NCBI RefSeq assembly: GCF_020055635.1 | Contig: NZ_JAIPUT010000004.1 | Span: forward strand, 62,001 to 126,000 | DNA length: 64,000 bases | Direction: 5' to 3' | From: Marivita sp. | Lineage (GTDB): Bacteria > Pseudomonadota > Alphaproteobacteria > Rhodobacterales > Rhodobacteraceae | Shown here: positions 17,184 to 25,733 of the stretch, piece by piece | Layout: each line of letters opens with the position of its first letter | Numbering within the stretch: position 1 is the first letter of the stretch | Position numbers and translations under genes: made by a program | The notes under the pieces: model-generated | Seen by the model: the letters and a program-made list of their open reading frames with translations, nothing else | Told to the model about the DNA's origin: nothing | Databases searched by the model: none

Positions 17184-18341
17184 ATGACTGTTCTGACCAA
17201 GATCCAAATCCATGACCTGACCGCGCTGCGGCATGCGCTGCACCGCCGACCGGAAATCTCGGGCGAAGAGGCCGAGACCGCGGACCGCATCGCGCAGGAG
17301 CTTGAGGCTTTGGGGGCAGATCGGATCTGGCGTCAGCTTGGCGGGCATGGCGTCGCGGCGGAATTCGCCGGGGCGGAAGAGGGTCCAACGGTGCTTTTGC
17401 GCTGTGAACTTGACGGGCTGCCGATCCTCGAGATTTCCGATCTGCCCTACAGGTCCGAGGTCGAGGGCAAGGGCCACCTGTGCGGCCATGACGGGCACAT
17501 GGTGTCCCTTCTGGGCGTGGCAACCGGCCTTGCCAGACGTCCTGCAAAAGGCCGCGTGATCCTGTTGTTCCAGCCAGCCGAAGAAACCGGCGCCGGTGCC
17601 AAGGCGGTGATCGAAGACCCGCGCTGGCCCGAAATTCGACCTGATGTCGCCTTTGCCTATCACAACGTGCCGGGCCGTCCCTTGGGCGAGATCGGCCTGC
17701 GGCCGGGGCCCGGCAATTGCGCGTCGCGCGGCATGCAGATCCTGCTCGAGGGCAAGAGCTCTCATGCCGCAGCGCCCGAAGACGGCGTGTCGCCCGGTCC
17801 GGCGATGGCGGCATTGATGCAGGCGCTGCCGGGGCTGGGCACCGGCGCCATCGGTGAAAAGGACTTCGCCCTGAGCACCCTGACCCATGCGTGGCTGGGC
17901 GAACCGACCTTCGGCATCGCGCCCGGACAAGGTGAACTGCGTGTGACCCTGCGCTGTATGACCGATGACCGGATGGAGGCGCTGGTTGCGGACGCTCAGG
18001 CGCTGGTGGACCAACATTGCGCGGATCTGTCGGTGGATATTGCATGGCACGACATCTTCCTGTCGGTGACCAACGACGCCGAGACGACCGAGATGGCACG
18101 GAAAGTCGCGCTTTCGCAGGACCGTCCGGTCCATGAGATGCCGACGCCCATGCGCTGGTCCGAGGATTTCGGCCGTATCGGTGGTGACGGCGCGCAAGCG
18201 ACCATGCTCTATGTCGGCGCGGGCGAGAACCATCCGCAATTGCACAATCCAGACTACGACTTCCCGGATGCGCTGATCCCGATCATGACGGACATGTTCC
18301 TCGGGATCGTCGATCACATTCTGGGTCGCGCGCAGGCCTGA
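17184..18341 (+). CDS. M20 family amidohydrolase (hippurate hydrolase-like)
   Basis: A 385-residue M20D amidohydrolase of the hippurate hydrolase / IAA-amino acid hydrolase group. Metal-site motifs are HRRPEISGEE, CGHDGHMVSLLG and FQPAEETGAGAK, and the dimerisation domain has SSHAAAPEDGVSPGPAM. It would hydrolyse an N-acyl amino acid. It is the second deacylase of the unit, and it differs from the ArgE/DapE-type gene in subfamily, so the two probably act on different bonds. The ATG at 17184 is preferred since upstream codons lie inside the thiolase gene. Confidence 0.88.
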   Translation: MTVLTKIQIHDLTALRHALHRRPEISGEEAETADRIAQELEALGADRIWRQLGGHGVAAEFAGAEEGPTVLLRCELDGLPILEISDLPYRSEVEGKGHLCGHDGHMVSLLGVATGLARRPAKGRVILLFQPAEETGAGAKAVIEDPRWPEIRPDVAFAYHNVPGRPLGEIGLRPGPGNCASRGMQILLEGKSSHAAAPEDGVSPGPAMAALMQALPGLGTGAIGEKDFALSTLTHAWLGEPTFGIAPGQGELRVTLRCMTDDRMEALVADAQALVDQHCADLSVDIAWHDIFLSVTNDAETTEMARKVALSQDRPVHEMPTPMRWSEDFGRIGGDGAQATMLYVGAGENHPQLHNPDYDFPDALIPIMTDMFLGIVDHILGRAQA

Positions 18342-18343
18342 CC

Positions 18344-19459
18344 ATGTCCGAGCCTGTCCCGAGTTCATGGTGCGAAATCCACCTGGACCGTATTTCAAGC
18401 AATCTTGAACTGACGCTTGGTCTGCTTCCCCAAGGCACAAGCCTTTGTGCGGTCATGAAGGCCGACGCCTATGGGCACGGCATAGACCGGGTTGTGCCCC
18501 TGCTGCTTGAACAGGGGGTGACGAAAATCGGCATCACATCGAACGCCGAAGCGCGCGCGGTGCGGATCGCCGGATTTGCCGGGCGACTGTTCCGGCTGCG
18601 CGCGGCGACTCCGCAGGAAGTCGAAAGCGCGTTGGTCGACGATGTCGAAGAACAGGTCGGCTCGCTTGTCGCGGCCAGACAGCTGCGCGATTCATTCGAA
18701 ACCGGGCGCGCCCATGCAGGTGTGCATCTTTCCCTGAATGCGTGCGGCATGTCCCGCGACGGGCTTGAGGTCTCGACCGAGGCAGGTCAGGGGGACTGCC
18801 ACGAAATCCTGAAGCTGATCGGGCCGCATGTTGTCGGAATATGTACCCATTTTCCAAGCAACGAGCCTATGCCCCTCCGGCAGAATGCGGACCTTTTTCA
18901 TCAGCAGGTGGCGTGGCTCTTTGCCAATAGCGACCTCGATCGGTCAAAGGTTCTGGTCCATGCTGGCAGCAGTCTGACATTGCTCTCGGGTGCGCTGATC
19001 GAAACCGACATGTATCGCTGCGGCGCGCTGCTTTACGGTGTCTTGAATCGCGAGCAAGGGTTCCGCCCGACGATGGATCTCAGATCGCGCGTGGTCCACC
19101 TGGGCGACTATCCTAAGGGCGCCACAGTCGGGTACGATCGCGATTTCCTGCTGTCCGAGGACCGGCGCCTGGCCTGCGTTTCGATCGGCTATGCCGCAGG
19201 GTACAGCCGCATCGCCCAGGATCGCGGTGCGGTGTTGATCCGGGGATGTCCGGCGCCTGTCCTGGGCAAGGTTTCGATGAATTCGATCGTCGCGGATGTG
19301 ACTGGAATTGCAGATGTTCAGGTCGGCGATGAAGCGACGGTGTTTGGATCGGACGGCACGGCCAGTGTCGATCCCGGAACGTCCGTCGAGCAGTTCGGTA
19401 CCATTCTGCCGGATCTTTTTGCCGATTGGGGCATGAGAAATGCGAGGTTTTACCGCTAG
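18344..19459 (+). CDS. Alanine racemase family protein
   Basis: A 371-residue fold-type III PLP enzyme. The Schiff-base Lys is in CAVMKADAYGHG (about 39), and the second-base Tyr lies in ATVGYDRDFL, followed by ACVSIGYAAGYSRI and LGKVSMNSIVADVT. It has alanine-racemase length and order, but the position at the end of a catabolic unit suggests a dedicated racemase that supplies or removes a D-isomer rather than a cell-wall enzyme. The GYDR segment differs from the usual GYG(R), so substrate breadth may differ. There is no signal peptide, so it acts in the cytoplasm. Confidence 0.85.
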   Translation: MSEPVPSSWCEIHLDRISSNLELTLGLLPQGTSLCAVMKADAYGHGIDRVVPLLLEQGVTKIGITSNAEARAVRIAGFAGRLFRLRAATPQEVESALVDDVEEQVGSLVAARQLRDSFETGRAHAGVHLSLNACGMSRDGLEVSTEAGQGDCHEILKLIGPHVVGICTHFPSNEPMPLRQNADLFHQQVAWLFANSDLDRSKVLVHAGSSLTLLSGALIETDMYRCGALLYGVLNREQGFRPTMDLRSRVVHLGDYPKGATVGYDRDFLLSEDRRLACVSIGYAAGYSRIAQDRGAVLIRGCPAPVLGKVSMNSIVADVTGIADVQVGDEATVFGSDGTASVDPGTSVEQFGTILPDLFADWGMRNARFYR

Positions 19460-19497
19460 CCTCGGTGGCAGGGCTTCGCAACGATGTCAGTTCAGCG

Positions 19498-20277
19498 TCA
19501 CGAAACCAACCTGACGAAGATATCGCCGGAATTGGCCTCTTCGGACAGGGCGCCGATCTCGCGCGCGATCTCCGTCGAACCGATCCATGTCTCGTGTCGT
19601 AGGTGATGCTCTTCCCCGAGGCTGAAGTTGAACTCGTAGCGCCCGAGCGCCGTCAACCGCTCGATGCATGCCAGCGCGATCGACCTCTGAACCATCGTGA
19701 ACTCGAAAGACAGGGCAGGCAGCGCTGCGCTGAGCCCGCAAAGCACCTCGAATTCGTGACCCTCGACGTCGATCTTCACGAAATCCGGCGTTCCGAATTC
19801 CGACACCAGTTGGTCGAGGGTCGTTACGGGAACGCGCACATGCTCATCCCAGACTTCACGTGTCCAGCGCGGTGCAGTCCGTGCTGCCGTGACAAGGTCG
19901 CTCGAGACCGTCGAGACTGTCGGATTGGCAGAATTCACGAACAGATCAAGACTGCCGGGCCTTGCGCCGACAGCCATGGCGCGCAGCACGGCGTTCGGGT
20001 TCCGGCCATGCATCAGACGCAGCGCGCGGAACACGCGGGGTTGCGGCTCGAGCGCAACCACGGACGCTCCGAGATGCAGAAAACCAGCCGTCCGGTCGCC
20101 CACATGCGCACCGATGTCGAAGGCAAGGCTGCCTTTGCTGACGAACTGGCCGTTGAGCGCGTTCATTCGGTCAAAGCGCTTGGCGTCCCGGTAGTAGATG
20201 TCGAGAGACCGACCGATCCCGGTGCGTGATGGCACATGGCGCTCAGACGATTGATCCTTGAGGTCGGGATTGTGCAT
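19498..20277 (-). CDS. FkbM family methyltransferase
   Basis: A SAM-dependent methyltransferase of about 259 residues. The SAM-binding segment FDIGAHVGDRTAGFLHLGA and the acidic loop VALEPQP are followed by the family hallmark FVKIDVEGHEFEVLCGL. FkbM proteins methylate hydroxyls of sugars, lipids or secondary metabolites. The ATG at 20277 is chosen. A TTG at 20349 would add 24 residues but has no ribosome site. It follows the Crp/Fnr gene on the same strand and converges with the racemase gene. The acceptor is unknown. Confidence 0.82.
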   Translation of the reverse strand: MHNPDLKDQSSERHVPSRTGIGRSLDIYYRDAKRFDRMNALNGQFVSKGSLAFDIGAHVGDRTAGFLHLGASVVALEPQPRVFRALRLMHGRNPNAVLRAMAVGARPGSLDLFVNSANPTVSTVSSDLVTAARTAPRWTREVWDEHVRVPVTTLDQLVSEFGTPDFVKIDVEGHEFEVLCGLSAALPALSFEFTMVQRSIALACIERLTALGRYEFNFSLGEEHHLRHETWIGSTEIAREIGALSEEANSGDIFVRLVS

Positions 20278-20355
20278 CGCAAGGGGTCGCTTTTCCGGTT
20301 GATCAGGTGAAACGAGATAGCGCCGGCCAGCGATTTGGCACCTGTCCAAGAAAGC

Positions 20356-21072
20356 TCAGCTTCCGTCCATCCTGAAAATCTCTGCTCGCGCGGCGAGGGC
20401 GGGCAGATCGGGAAGGCTCAGGGTTGTGCCATTGCGCAGGACCAGTCCGTCATGTTCAAGCGCGCGTAGCTTCTTGTTGACGGCTTCCCGCGTCACACCG
20501 AGGAGCTGTGCAAGATCGGTCTGGGAAAAGTGCCGGGTGAAGCGCGCGGACTGTCCGGTGATCTCGGCGTGATCATGGGCCAGATCGTAAAGCCGATGTG
20601 CGAGCCGCGCATCCAGTCCGGAAAATGCGAAACCGCTGATGGTTTCGACATTGCGACGCAGGAGTTCACAGAGCGACAAAATCAGGTGCCGTGCAAAGGC
20701 CGGGTCGGCGGCAAGGGCGGTCTCGACCGCGCTTACCGGCAGGAACAGACAGCGCGTTGTCTCCAGGGCGGTCGCGGCCGCAGAGCGGGGCAAACCATCA
20801 AGGAGCGCGATCTCGCCGAAGGGATCACCGGGCTCCGCAAAGAGCAGGGTAAGCTCCCGACCCTCCCGGTCGGCGATCCACAAACGCACCTGCCCCGAGA
20901 TCACGACGCGAAGTCCGTCGACGGTATCGCCCGCCGCGAAGATCTCGACCCCCGATTGGGTGACGCGGATCGAACTGGCCTGCGCGAGCGGCGCAAGGCT
21001 TTCCGGGGCGAGCCCGCTGAACAGGTGACACTTGCGCAGGGTGGCTGCCCTTTCGTCGGCAAGTGCGCTCAT
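20356..21072 (-). CDS. Crp/Fnr family transcriptional regulator
   Basis: A 238-residue regulator with an N-terminal cyclic-nucleotide-binding beta-barrel (VISGQVRLWIADREGRELT, GDPFGEIALLDGLPRSAAATA) and a C-terminal winged helix (FSQTDLAQLLGVTREAVNKK). It has no Cys cluster as in FNR. The barrel's phosphate-binding signature GEIALLDGLPRSAAATA includes an Arg, compatible with cyclic nucleotide binding. The ATG at 21072 is preferred, as longer starts give a Pro/Arg-rich tail. Its start overlaps the stop of the small upstream frame (ATGA). Confidence 0.88.
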   Translation of the reverse strand: MSALADERAATLRKCHLFSGLAPESLAPLAQASSIRVTQSGVEIFAAGDTVDGLRVVISGQVRLWIADREGRELTLLFAEPGDPFGEIALLDGLPRSAAATALETTRCLFLPVSAVETALAADPAFARHLILSLCELLRRNVETISGFAFSGLDARLAHRLYDLAHDHAEITGQSARFTRHFSQTDLAQLLGVTREAVNKKLRALEHDGLVLRNGTTLSLPDLPALAARAEIFRMDGS

Positions 21073-21317
21073 GCGCCCCGCCCGGCACATGGGCCATCTG
21101 CGCGGCGGGGCGGATCGCCGATCCACATCGTTTCAATGGCCGGGCGCGTGACGCCGAACACGCCCGGCGTAACGGGGGCGGCCTGGCTGTGGGCGCGCAT
21201 CGCGATCCCGTCGTTCCAGACCTCCGCGATCAGAGCTGTCACGACGTCCAGAACGCGACCTGCGGCGTCCGCGGCCGCGAGAATAAGACATCCGAGCATT
21301 CTTGCCCCTTCAAGCAT
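21069..21317 (-). CDS. Small hypothetical protein upstream of the Crp/Fnr gene
   Basis: An 82-residue frame whose stop overlaps the regulator's start (ATGA), which argues for translation. The N-terminal third is an amphipathic or weakly hydrophobic helix (MLGCLILAAADAAGRVLDVV). The rest contains TPGVFGVTRPAIETMWIGDPP and a basic end. No family is recognised, and it could be a chance frame in GC-rich DNA. Confidence 0.4.
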   Translation of the reverse strand: MLEGARMLGCLILAAADAAGRVLDVVTALIAEVWNDGIAMRAHSQAAPVTPGVFGVTRPAIETMWIGDPPRRADGPCAGRGA

Positions 21318-21546
21318 GGCACTCGAAAGGATTGCTCAAAAGCAGATGTCGGGTCAAATGTTGTCTGCGATTCAAGGCGCTTCGAGTCCTGTTGCGGCGT
21401 TCAATGCGGAGAAATGCAACAATCGAAGCGGACACCGGTCTGGATGGCGTTGAAAGACCGGAACGTCTTGAACCGCAAGGGCAGGCCCATGGCACGCGCG
21501 GGACACGGACGCGGCATGCGCCTCCGCGTTCCCAGCGCCTTGCGGA

Positions 21547-21798
21547 TCACGCGAGGGCGTGAGCCGAACCGAACCGGTCTTGCGCGTTGGTGGCGGTTGC
21601 GGTGTAGGTCCGCGCGGCCCCAGTGGTGAGGGTGTATGCGACGCCGCGATAGCGCATCGCCATGCTCCGCGCCGGCGCGGGACCTTCGGCGCTCAGGCCG
21701 TCATGAGGAAAGCCACGATAGATCAGATCCTGGGCAACGCGGGGGCGGATCTTCATGTGGCCTTTGTGCGGAACGCCGCGGTAAATCAAATTGGTCAT
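21547..21798 (-). CDS. DUF4278-like small protein with repeated YRG motifs
   Basis: An 83-residue protein with three copies of a Y-R-G motif: NLIYRGVPHKG, DLIYRGFPHDG and MRYRGVAYTL. The pattern matches short DUF4278-type proteins. The start is set by a good ribosome site (GAAGGAGACAG) just before the ATG at 21798. No signal or membrane segment is present. Function is unknown. The 230 bases between it and the 82-residue frame hold no supported gene. Confidence 0.65.
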   Translation of the reverse strand: MTNLIYRGVPHKGHMKIRPRVAQDLIYRGFPHDGLSAEGPAPARSMAMRYRGVAYTLTTGAARTYTATATNAQDRFGSAHALA

Positions 21799-21997
21799 GA
21801 TCTGTCTCCTTCGGGTTGGCTTTGGATTGGCGGACCCGTCATCGAGCCCTGAAACCACCTTGCCGGAAATGCGGCTCATCCGATGTGAACGGGTTCACAA
21901 ATCTGCCTGCCGCGTTGGGCTGTTCGAGACCGGAGGGCTGCAACCACGCCCTCTCAGCCGCACGATCCGGGCTGTTCAGAGCGCAATCGGCAACGGC

Positions 21998-22918
21998 TCA
22001 GGGCCAATCCGCGAGGCTGCGGGACTGGGCGAGTTTCGCCGCCTGGTCCTTTCGGCCGATCGCCTTGCGGAAGGCACCGGGCGGAAAGCCGGTCTGCGTC
22101 TTGAAGAAGGCACTGAAATGGGACGTGTTGCGGAAGCCCAGATAGTCGGCGATCTGGTCGATCGTCAGATGGGATCTTTCGAGAAGCGTCTGCGCCTCGA
22201 ACACGGTGCGCTCCTGAACAAGCCGCTGTGGTGGCTTGCCAAGCGTTCTGGTGCAGATGTCGTGCAGCCGGTCCGGGGAAATGCCCAGTTCGCGGGCAAA
22301 GCGCGAGACCGGCCAGCGGTCGCGCAGATGGGCTTCTACCAACAGCCGAAACCGTTCAAGCGTGAGGGTCGAGTTCGAATAGCCGCTGGTCTGGATGACA
22401 TCCTCGACCCCCGCCCGCCACAGCAGCACCAGCAGGATCCTGATCTGTGCCTCGACAATGGTTTCCTTGCCGGCCTGGTTGGCCTCCAGTTCCTGCAGGA
22501 TGGCGGCAAAGCAATCGCGGGCGCTGTCCCGGATGTCGGGTTTGGTCGCAAAGCTCAGGACAAAATCGCGCGTCGTCATGAGCCGCAGCGCAGCGGCTTC
22601 GGGCCTGTGACCGATCGCGTTGGCAAGCGTCGTCTCCCCAAGCGTCATGATCGTGCCGTTGCTGCCCGCATGGGCCCGGATTCGCACCGTTTCGTCCTTG
22701 GGTTCCCACAGGAAGACCGGGGCCGCGATGGGCCGTTCTTCGGTGGACGAGAGCCGGGTGATCTGACCCGACGAGAGGAAGATGCAGCTCCATGAGCGGC
22801 CGGTGAAAGCGACCGTGCGGCTCAGAATCCGGTCATGCAGGGCGCTTTGAAAGGTTTCTGCATGGATGCCCGCATTCTGCGTCAAGCCGAACTGAAACGA
22901 AGGCGATAAAGCTGACAT
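21998..22918 (-). CDS. AraC family transcriptional regulator
   Basis: A protein of about 306 residues with an unassigned N-terminal sensing domain and a C-terminal double helix-turn-helix. The latter runs SRFARELGISPDRLHDICTR, then LTIDQIADYLGFRNTSHFSAFFKTQTGFPPGAFRK. It is divergent from the aldehyde dehydrogenase at 23047, with a 128-base shared promoter region, so it probably controls the 23047-33264 operon in response to the substrate. The ATG at 22918 is used. A TTG nine codons upstream is possible. Confidence 0.88.
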   Translation of the reverse strand: MSALSPSFQFGLTQNAGIHAETFQSALHDRILSRTVAFTGRSWSCIFLSSGQITRLSSTEERPIAAPVFLWEPKDETVRIRAHAGSNGTIMTLGETTLANAIGHRPEAAALRLMTTRDFVLSFATKPDIRDSARDCFAAILQELEANQAGKETIVEAQIRILLVLLWRAGVEDVIQTSGYSNSTLTLERFRLLVEAHLRDRWPVSRFARELGISPDRLHDICTRTLGKPPQRLVQERTVFEAQTLLERSHLTIDQIADYLGFRNTSHFSAFFKTQTGFPPGAFRKAIGRKDQAAKLAQSRSLADWP

Positions 22919-23046
22919 GGCCAGAAATTGACATAAAATACCCAAGGATCAATATTTTTCTACGGCTGTCTCGGCATAAGTTTACGCAAGGGAGACAAAA
23001 CCCGTGACGGCTGAATTGTCATCGTCGCGGGTCAGGGAGGAACAAC

Positions 23047-24438
23047 GTGACTGCAGCGAGGCCGTTGATGGGCCACGCTCGGGCGGTGCGTGTGAAAGCG
23101 CATGACACGCCTGTGCTGGATGCCGATGCAGCCGCCGACAAGGCAGCGGCCGCCTTTGCGCCGTGGTCACGCATGACGCCCGCCGACCGCGCGGAGGTCC
23201 TGCTGCGCATGCCCGACGAACTTGATCGTGCGCGGGGCGATCTTGCTGAACTGGCGGCCGCCGAAGTCGGGGCGTCGCGCTCGTGGATCGATTTCAACCT
23301 GGACCTGGCCAAGCGCAAGCTGCATTTTGTCGCCGGCCTGGCGGCAGAGCTCGATGACCGGCGGGTCCAAGATCCCGACACGGGAAAGATGTCCATCATG
23401 CGCCGGCAGGCTGCCGGCGTGTGCCTGGGCATGGTGCCCTGGAACGCTCCGATCACCCTGGGGGTCAGGGCCGTCGCCGGCCCGTTGCTCTGCGGCAATA
23501 CCGTGGTGATGAAAGGCTCCGAGCTGTGCCCGCGGACCCACCAGAGGCTGGTTGCGGCGCTGAACGCGGCGGGCTTGCCCGATGGCGTGCTCAATTGCGT
23601 GATCAACACTCCCGCCGATGCCCATGACACCATGGTCCGGCTGATCGCCCACCCCTGTATCCGCCGGATCAATTTCACCGGCTCGACCCGGGTCGGGCGG
23701 GATGTCGCGATGGAAGCGGCGCGCCATCTCAAGCCCGTCCTGCTGGAACTGTCGGGCAAGGCGCCCTTGATCGTGCTGGAAGATGCCGACCTGGAGGCCG
23801 CCGTCGATGCGGCCTGTTTCGGGGCTTTCTTCAACCAGGGACAGATCTGCATGTCGACCGAGTGGATCATCGTCGTCCAGTCTGTCGCGGATGCGTTTGT
23901 CACCCGGTTCGAAGCGCGGCTTGCCAACATGAACGCGACGTCCAACCCCGAATATTTCGGTCCGATGGTATCTCCGGACGCGGCCGAGCGGGTGCATCGG
24001 CTGGTCGAGGACGCGGTATCGAAAGGCGCGCGGCTTGTCGCCGGGGGCGATCTTGTGGACGGGGGGCTTCAACCGACGGTGCTCGATGGCATCTCGTCCA
24101 ACATGCGGGTGTTCCACGAGGAAGCCTTTGGTCCGCTCGCAAGCATCATTCGCGTTCTTGACACCGAAGAAGCCATTTCCATCGCCAATGCGTCGGAATT
24201 CGGTCTGAACGCCGCAGTCTTCAGCCGCGACCTCGCGGCGGCCCAGGCGGTGGCGGATGTGCTTGAATACGGTGTCGTGCAGATCAATGGCCCGACCGTG
24301 CATGACGACCCCGCGATGCCCTTCGGCGGCATGAAGCTGAGCGGCCATGGCCGCTTTGGCGGCAAGACCGTGATCGACGAATTTACCGAAACCCGCTGGA
24401 TCGCCACGCATCAAAGCATGCGTCCGCGGGTGTCCTAG
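23047..24438 (+). CDS. NAD(P)-dependent aldehyde dehydrogenase
   Basis: A 463-residue ALDH-superfamily enzyme that oxidises an aldehyde to a carboxylate. GMVPWNAPITLGVRAVAGPL forms the substrate entrance and cofactor region, and NFTGSTRVGRD, the general-base Glu in LLELSGKAP and the nucleophile Cys in FNQGQICMST are intact. The organisation resembles vanillin/salicylaldehyde-type dehydrogenases. It starts with GTG after AGGGAGGAAC. It heads the operon, before its own transporter, and a second ALDH follows the transporter. Confidence 0.9.
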   Translation: MTAARPLMGHARAVRVKAHDTPVLDADAAADKAAAAFAPWSRMTPADRAEVLLRMPDELDRARGDLAELAAAEVGASRSWIDFNLDLAKRKLHFVAGLAAELDDRRVQDPDTGKMSIMRRQAAGVCLGMVPWNAPITLGVRAVAGPLLCGNTVVMKGSELCPRTHQRLVAALNAAGLPDGVLNCVINTPADAHDTMVRLIAHPCIRRINFTGSTRVGRDVAMEAARHLKPVLLELSGKAPLIVLEDADLEAAVDAACFGAFFNQGQICMSTEWIIVVQSVADAFVTRFEARLANMNATSNPEYFGPMVSPDAAERVHRLVEDAVSKGARLVAGGDLVDGGLQPTVLDGISSNMRVFHEEAFGPLASIIRVLDTEEAISIANASEFGLNAAVFSRDLAAAQAVADVLEYGVVQINGPTVHDDPAMPFGGMKLSGHGRFGGKTVIDEFTETRWIATHQSMRPRVS

Positions 24439-24468
24439 AAAAAGACCATTGCAACCGGAGGAACCCAA

Positions 24469-25668
24469 ATGAACCGCAGACCATTTCTGAAACTTGTCAG
24501 CGCCCTGACGCTCGCAGGCACCCTGACGGCCACGGCTGCCAGTGCCGACACCATCCGCATCGGCGCCGTGGCTCCGAAGACCGGCGGGCTGGCGGGCGGT
24601 GCGACCGTGACCCAGTGGCCGAGCATCTACCTGTGGGTGGATCAGGTCAATGCCGCCGGCGGCCTGACCGTCGATGGCGAGCAGATGATGATCGAGCTGA
24701 TCGAATATGACGATCAGACCAACCCCGGCGAAACGATCAAGGCCGTGCAGCGGCTGGCCACGCAGGACGAGGCGCATTTCATCATCGCGCCTTACGGCAC
24801 CGGGCTCAACCTTGCCGCGGCGCCGCTGTTCGACCGCTACGGGTATCCCCAGATTGCGGTGTCCGCGATCACCGACCAGCAGCCCGAGCTGTCCGACAAG
24901 TTTCCCAACATGTTCTTCACCCTTGGCACCACGACGGCGCTTGCCGCCGATCTGGTCGGCGTGTTGACCGACATGCGCGAAGCCGGTGACCTGGGCAACC
25001 GCGTCGCCATGGTCAACGTGGCTGATGCCTTCGGAATCGAACTGGCAACCGCCGCCAAGCCGCTGTTCCTCGAAGCCGGTTTCGAGCTGGTCTACGAGAC
25101 TTCCTATCCGCTGGGCACCCAGGATCTTTCGCCGGTCATCAAGGGCGCGGCAGCGGCCGAGCCTGACGCCTTCGTCGCATGGTCCTATCCGCCCGACACC
25201 TTCGGCCTGACCGAACAGGCGATGATCGAAGACATTGACGTGCAGGCCTTCTACACCGCCGTGGCGACACCCTTCCCAAGCTATGGCGGCCGTTTCGGGG
25301 CTGCCGCAGACGGCGTTCTGGGCGCGGGCGGGGTCAATCCCGACAGTCCCGCCTTCCAGGAATACGCCAAGGCGCACATGGAGCTGACGGGAGCCGCGCC
25401 GGATTACTGGGCCTCTGCCACGACCTATGCGTCGCTCGAGATCCTGGCGCAATCGATCGAGGCTGTCGGACTGGATCGCGAGGCGGTTTCCGACCATCTG
25501 CGCGAAACCACCTTCGAGACAGTCCTCGGTCCGATCGCCTTCGACGAAAACAACTCGAACCCTGCCTTCTGGACCGTGGGCCAGTGGCAGGACGGTGTTT
25601 TTGTCGGCGTCGCCTCGCGCGGCCGCGACGGTACCGCGCCGGTCATCCTGAAAGACGGCTGGAAATAA
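24469..25668 (+). CDS. Branched-chain amino acid-type ABC transporter, substrate-binding protein
   Basis: A 399-residue periplasmic binding protein of the Leu/Ile/Val (LivJ-like) family. Signal peptide: MNRRPFLKLVSALTLAGTLT, then ATAASA. The N-terminal fold reads IRIGAVAPKTGGLAGGA, and the hinge and second lobe follow. Members of this family bind amino acids, aromatic acids, amides or ureas, so the name does not fix the ligand. The neighbouring aldehyde and alcohol dehydrogenases suggest an aromatic or other oxidisable compound. It is 30 bases after the ALDH gene. Confidence 0.9.
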   Translation: MNRRPFLKLVSALTLAGTLTATAASADTIRIGAVAPKTGGLAGGATVTQWPSIYLWVDQVNAAGGLTVDGEQMMIELIEYDDQTNPGETIKAVQRLATQDEAHFIIAPYGTGLNLAAAPLFDRYGYPQIAVSAITDQQPELSDKFPNMFFTLGTTTALAADLVGVLTDMREAGDLGNRVAMVNVADAFGIELATAAKPLFLEAGFELVYETSYPLGTQDLSPVIKGAAAAEPDAFVAWSYPPDTFGLTEQAMIEDIDVQAFYTAVATPFPSYGGRFGAAADGVLGAGGVNPDSPAFQEYAKAHMELTGAAPDYWASATTYASLEILAQSIEAVGLDREAVSDHLRETTFETVLGPIAFDENNSNPAFWTVGQWQDGVFVGVASRGRDGTAPVILKDGWK

Positions 25669-25733
25669 CGCCCTGACAGCGGGGCGGCGCGCGTGCCGCC
25701 GTCCCGCACCATTCTCGCAAAGGACCCGCAATC

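Noticed and set aside
21302..21562. An 86-codon plus-strand frame between the 82-residue frame and the DUF4278-like gene
   Set aside because: Composition is Arg/Cys-rich and patternless, there is no ribosome site, and it overlaps the more plausible minus-strand frame.
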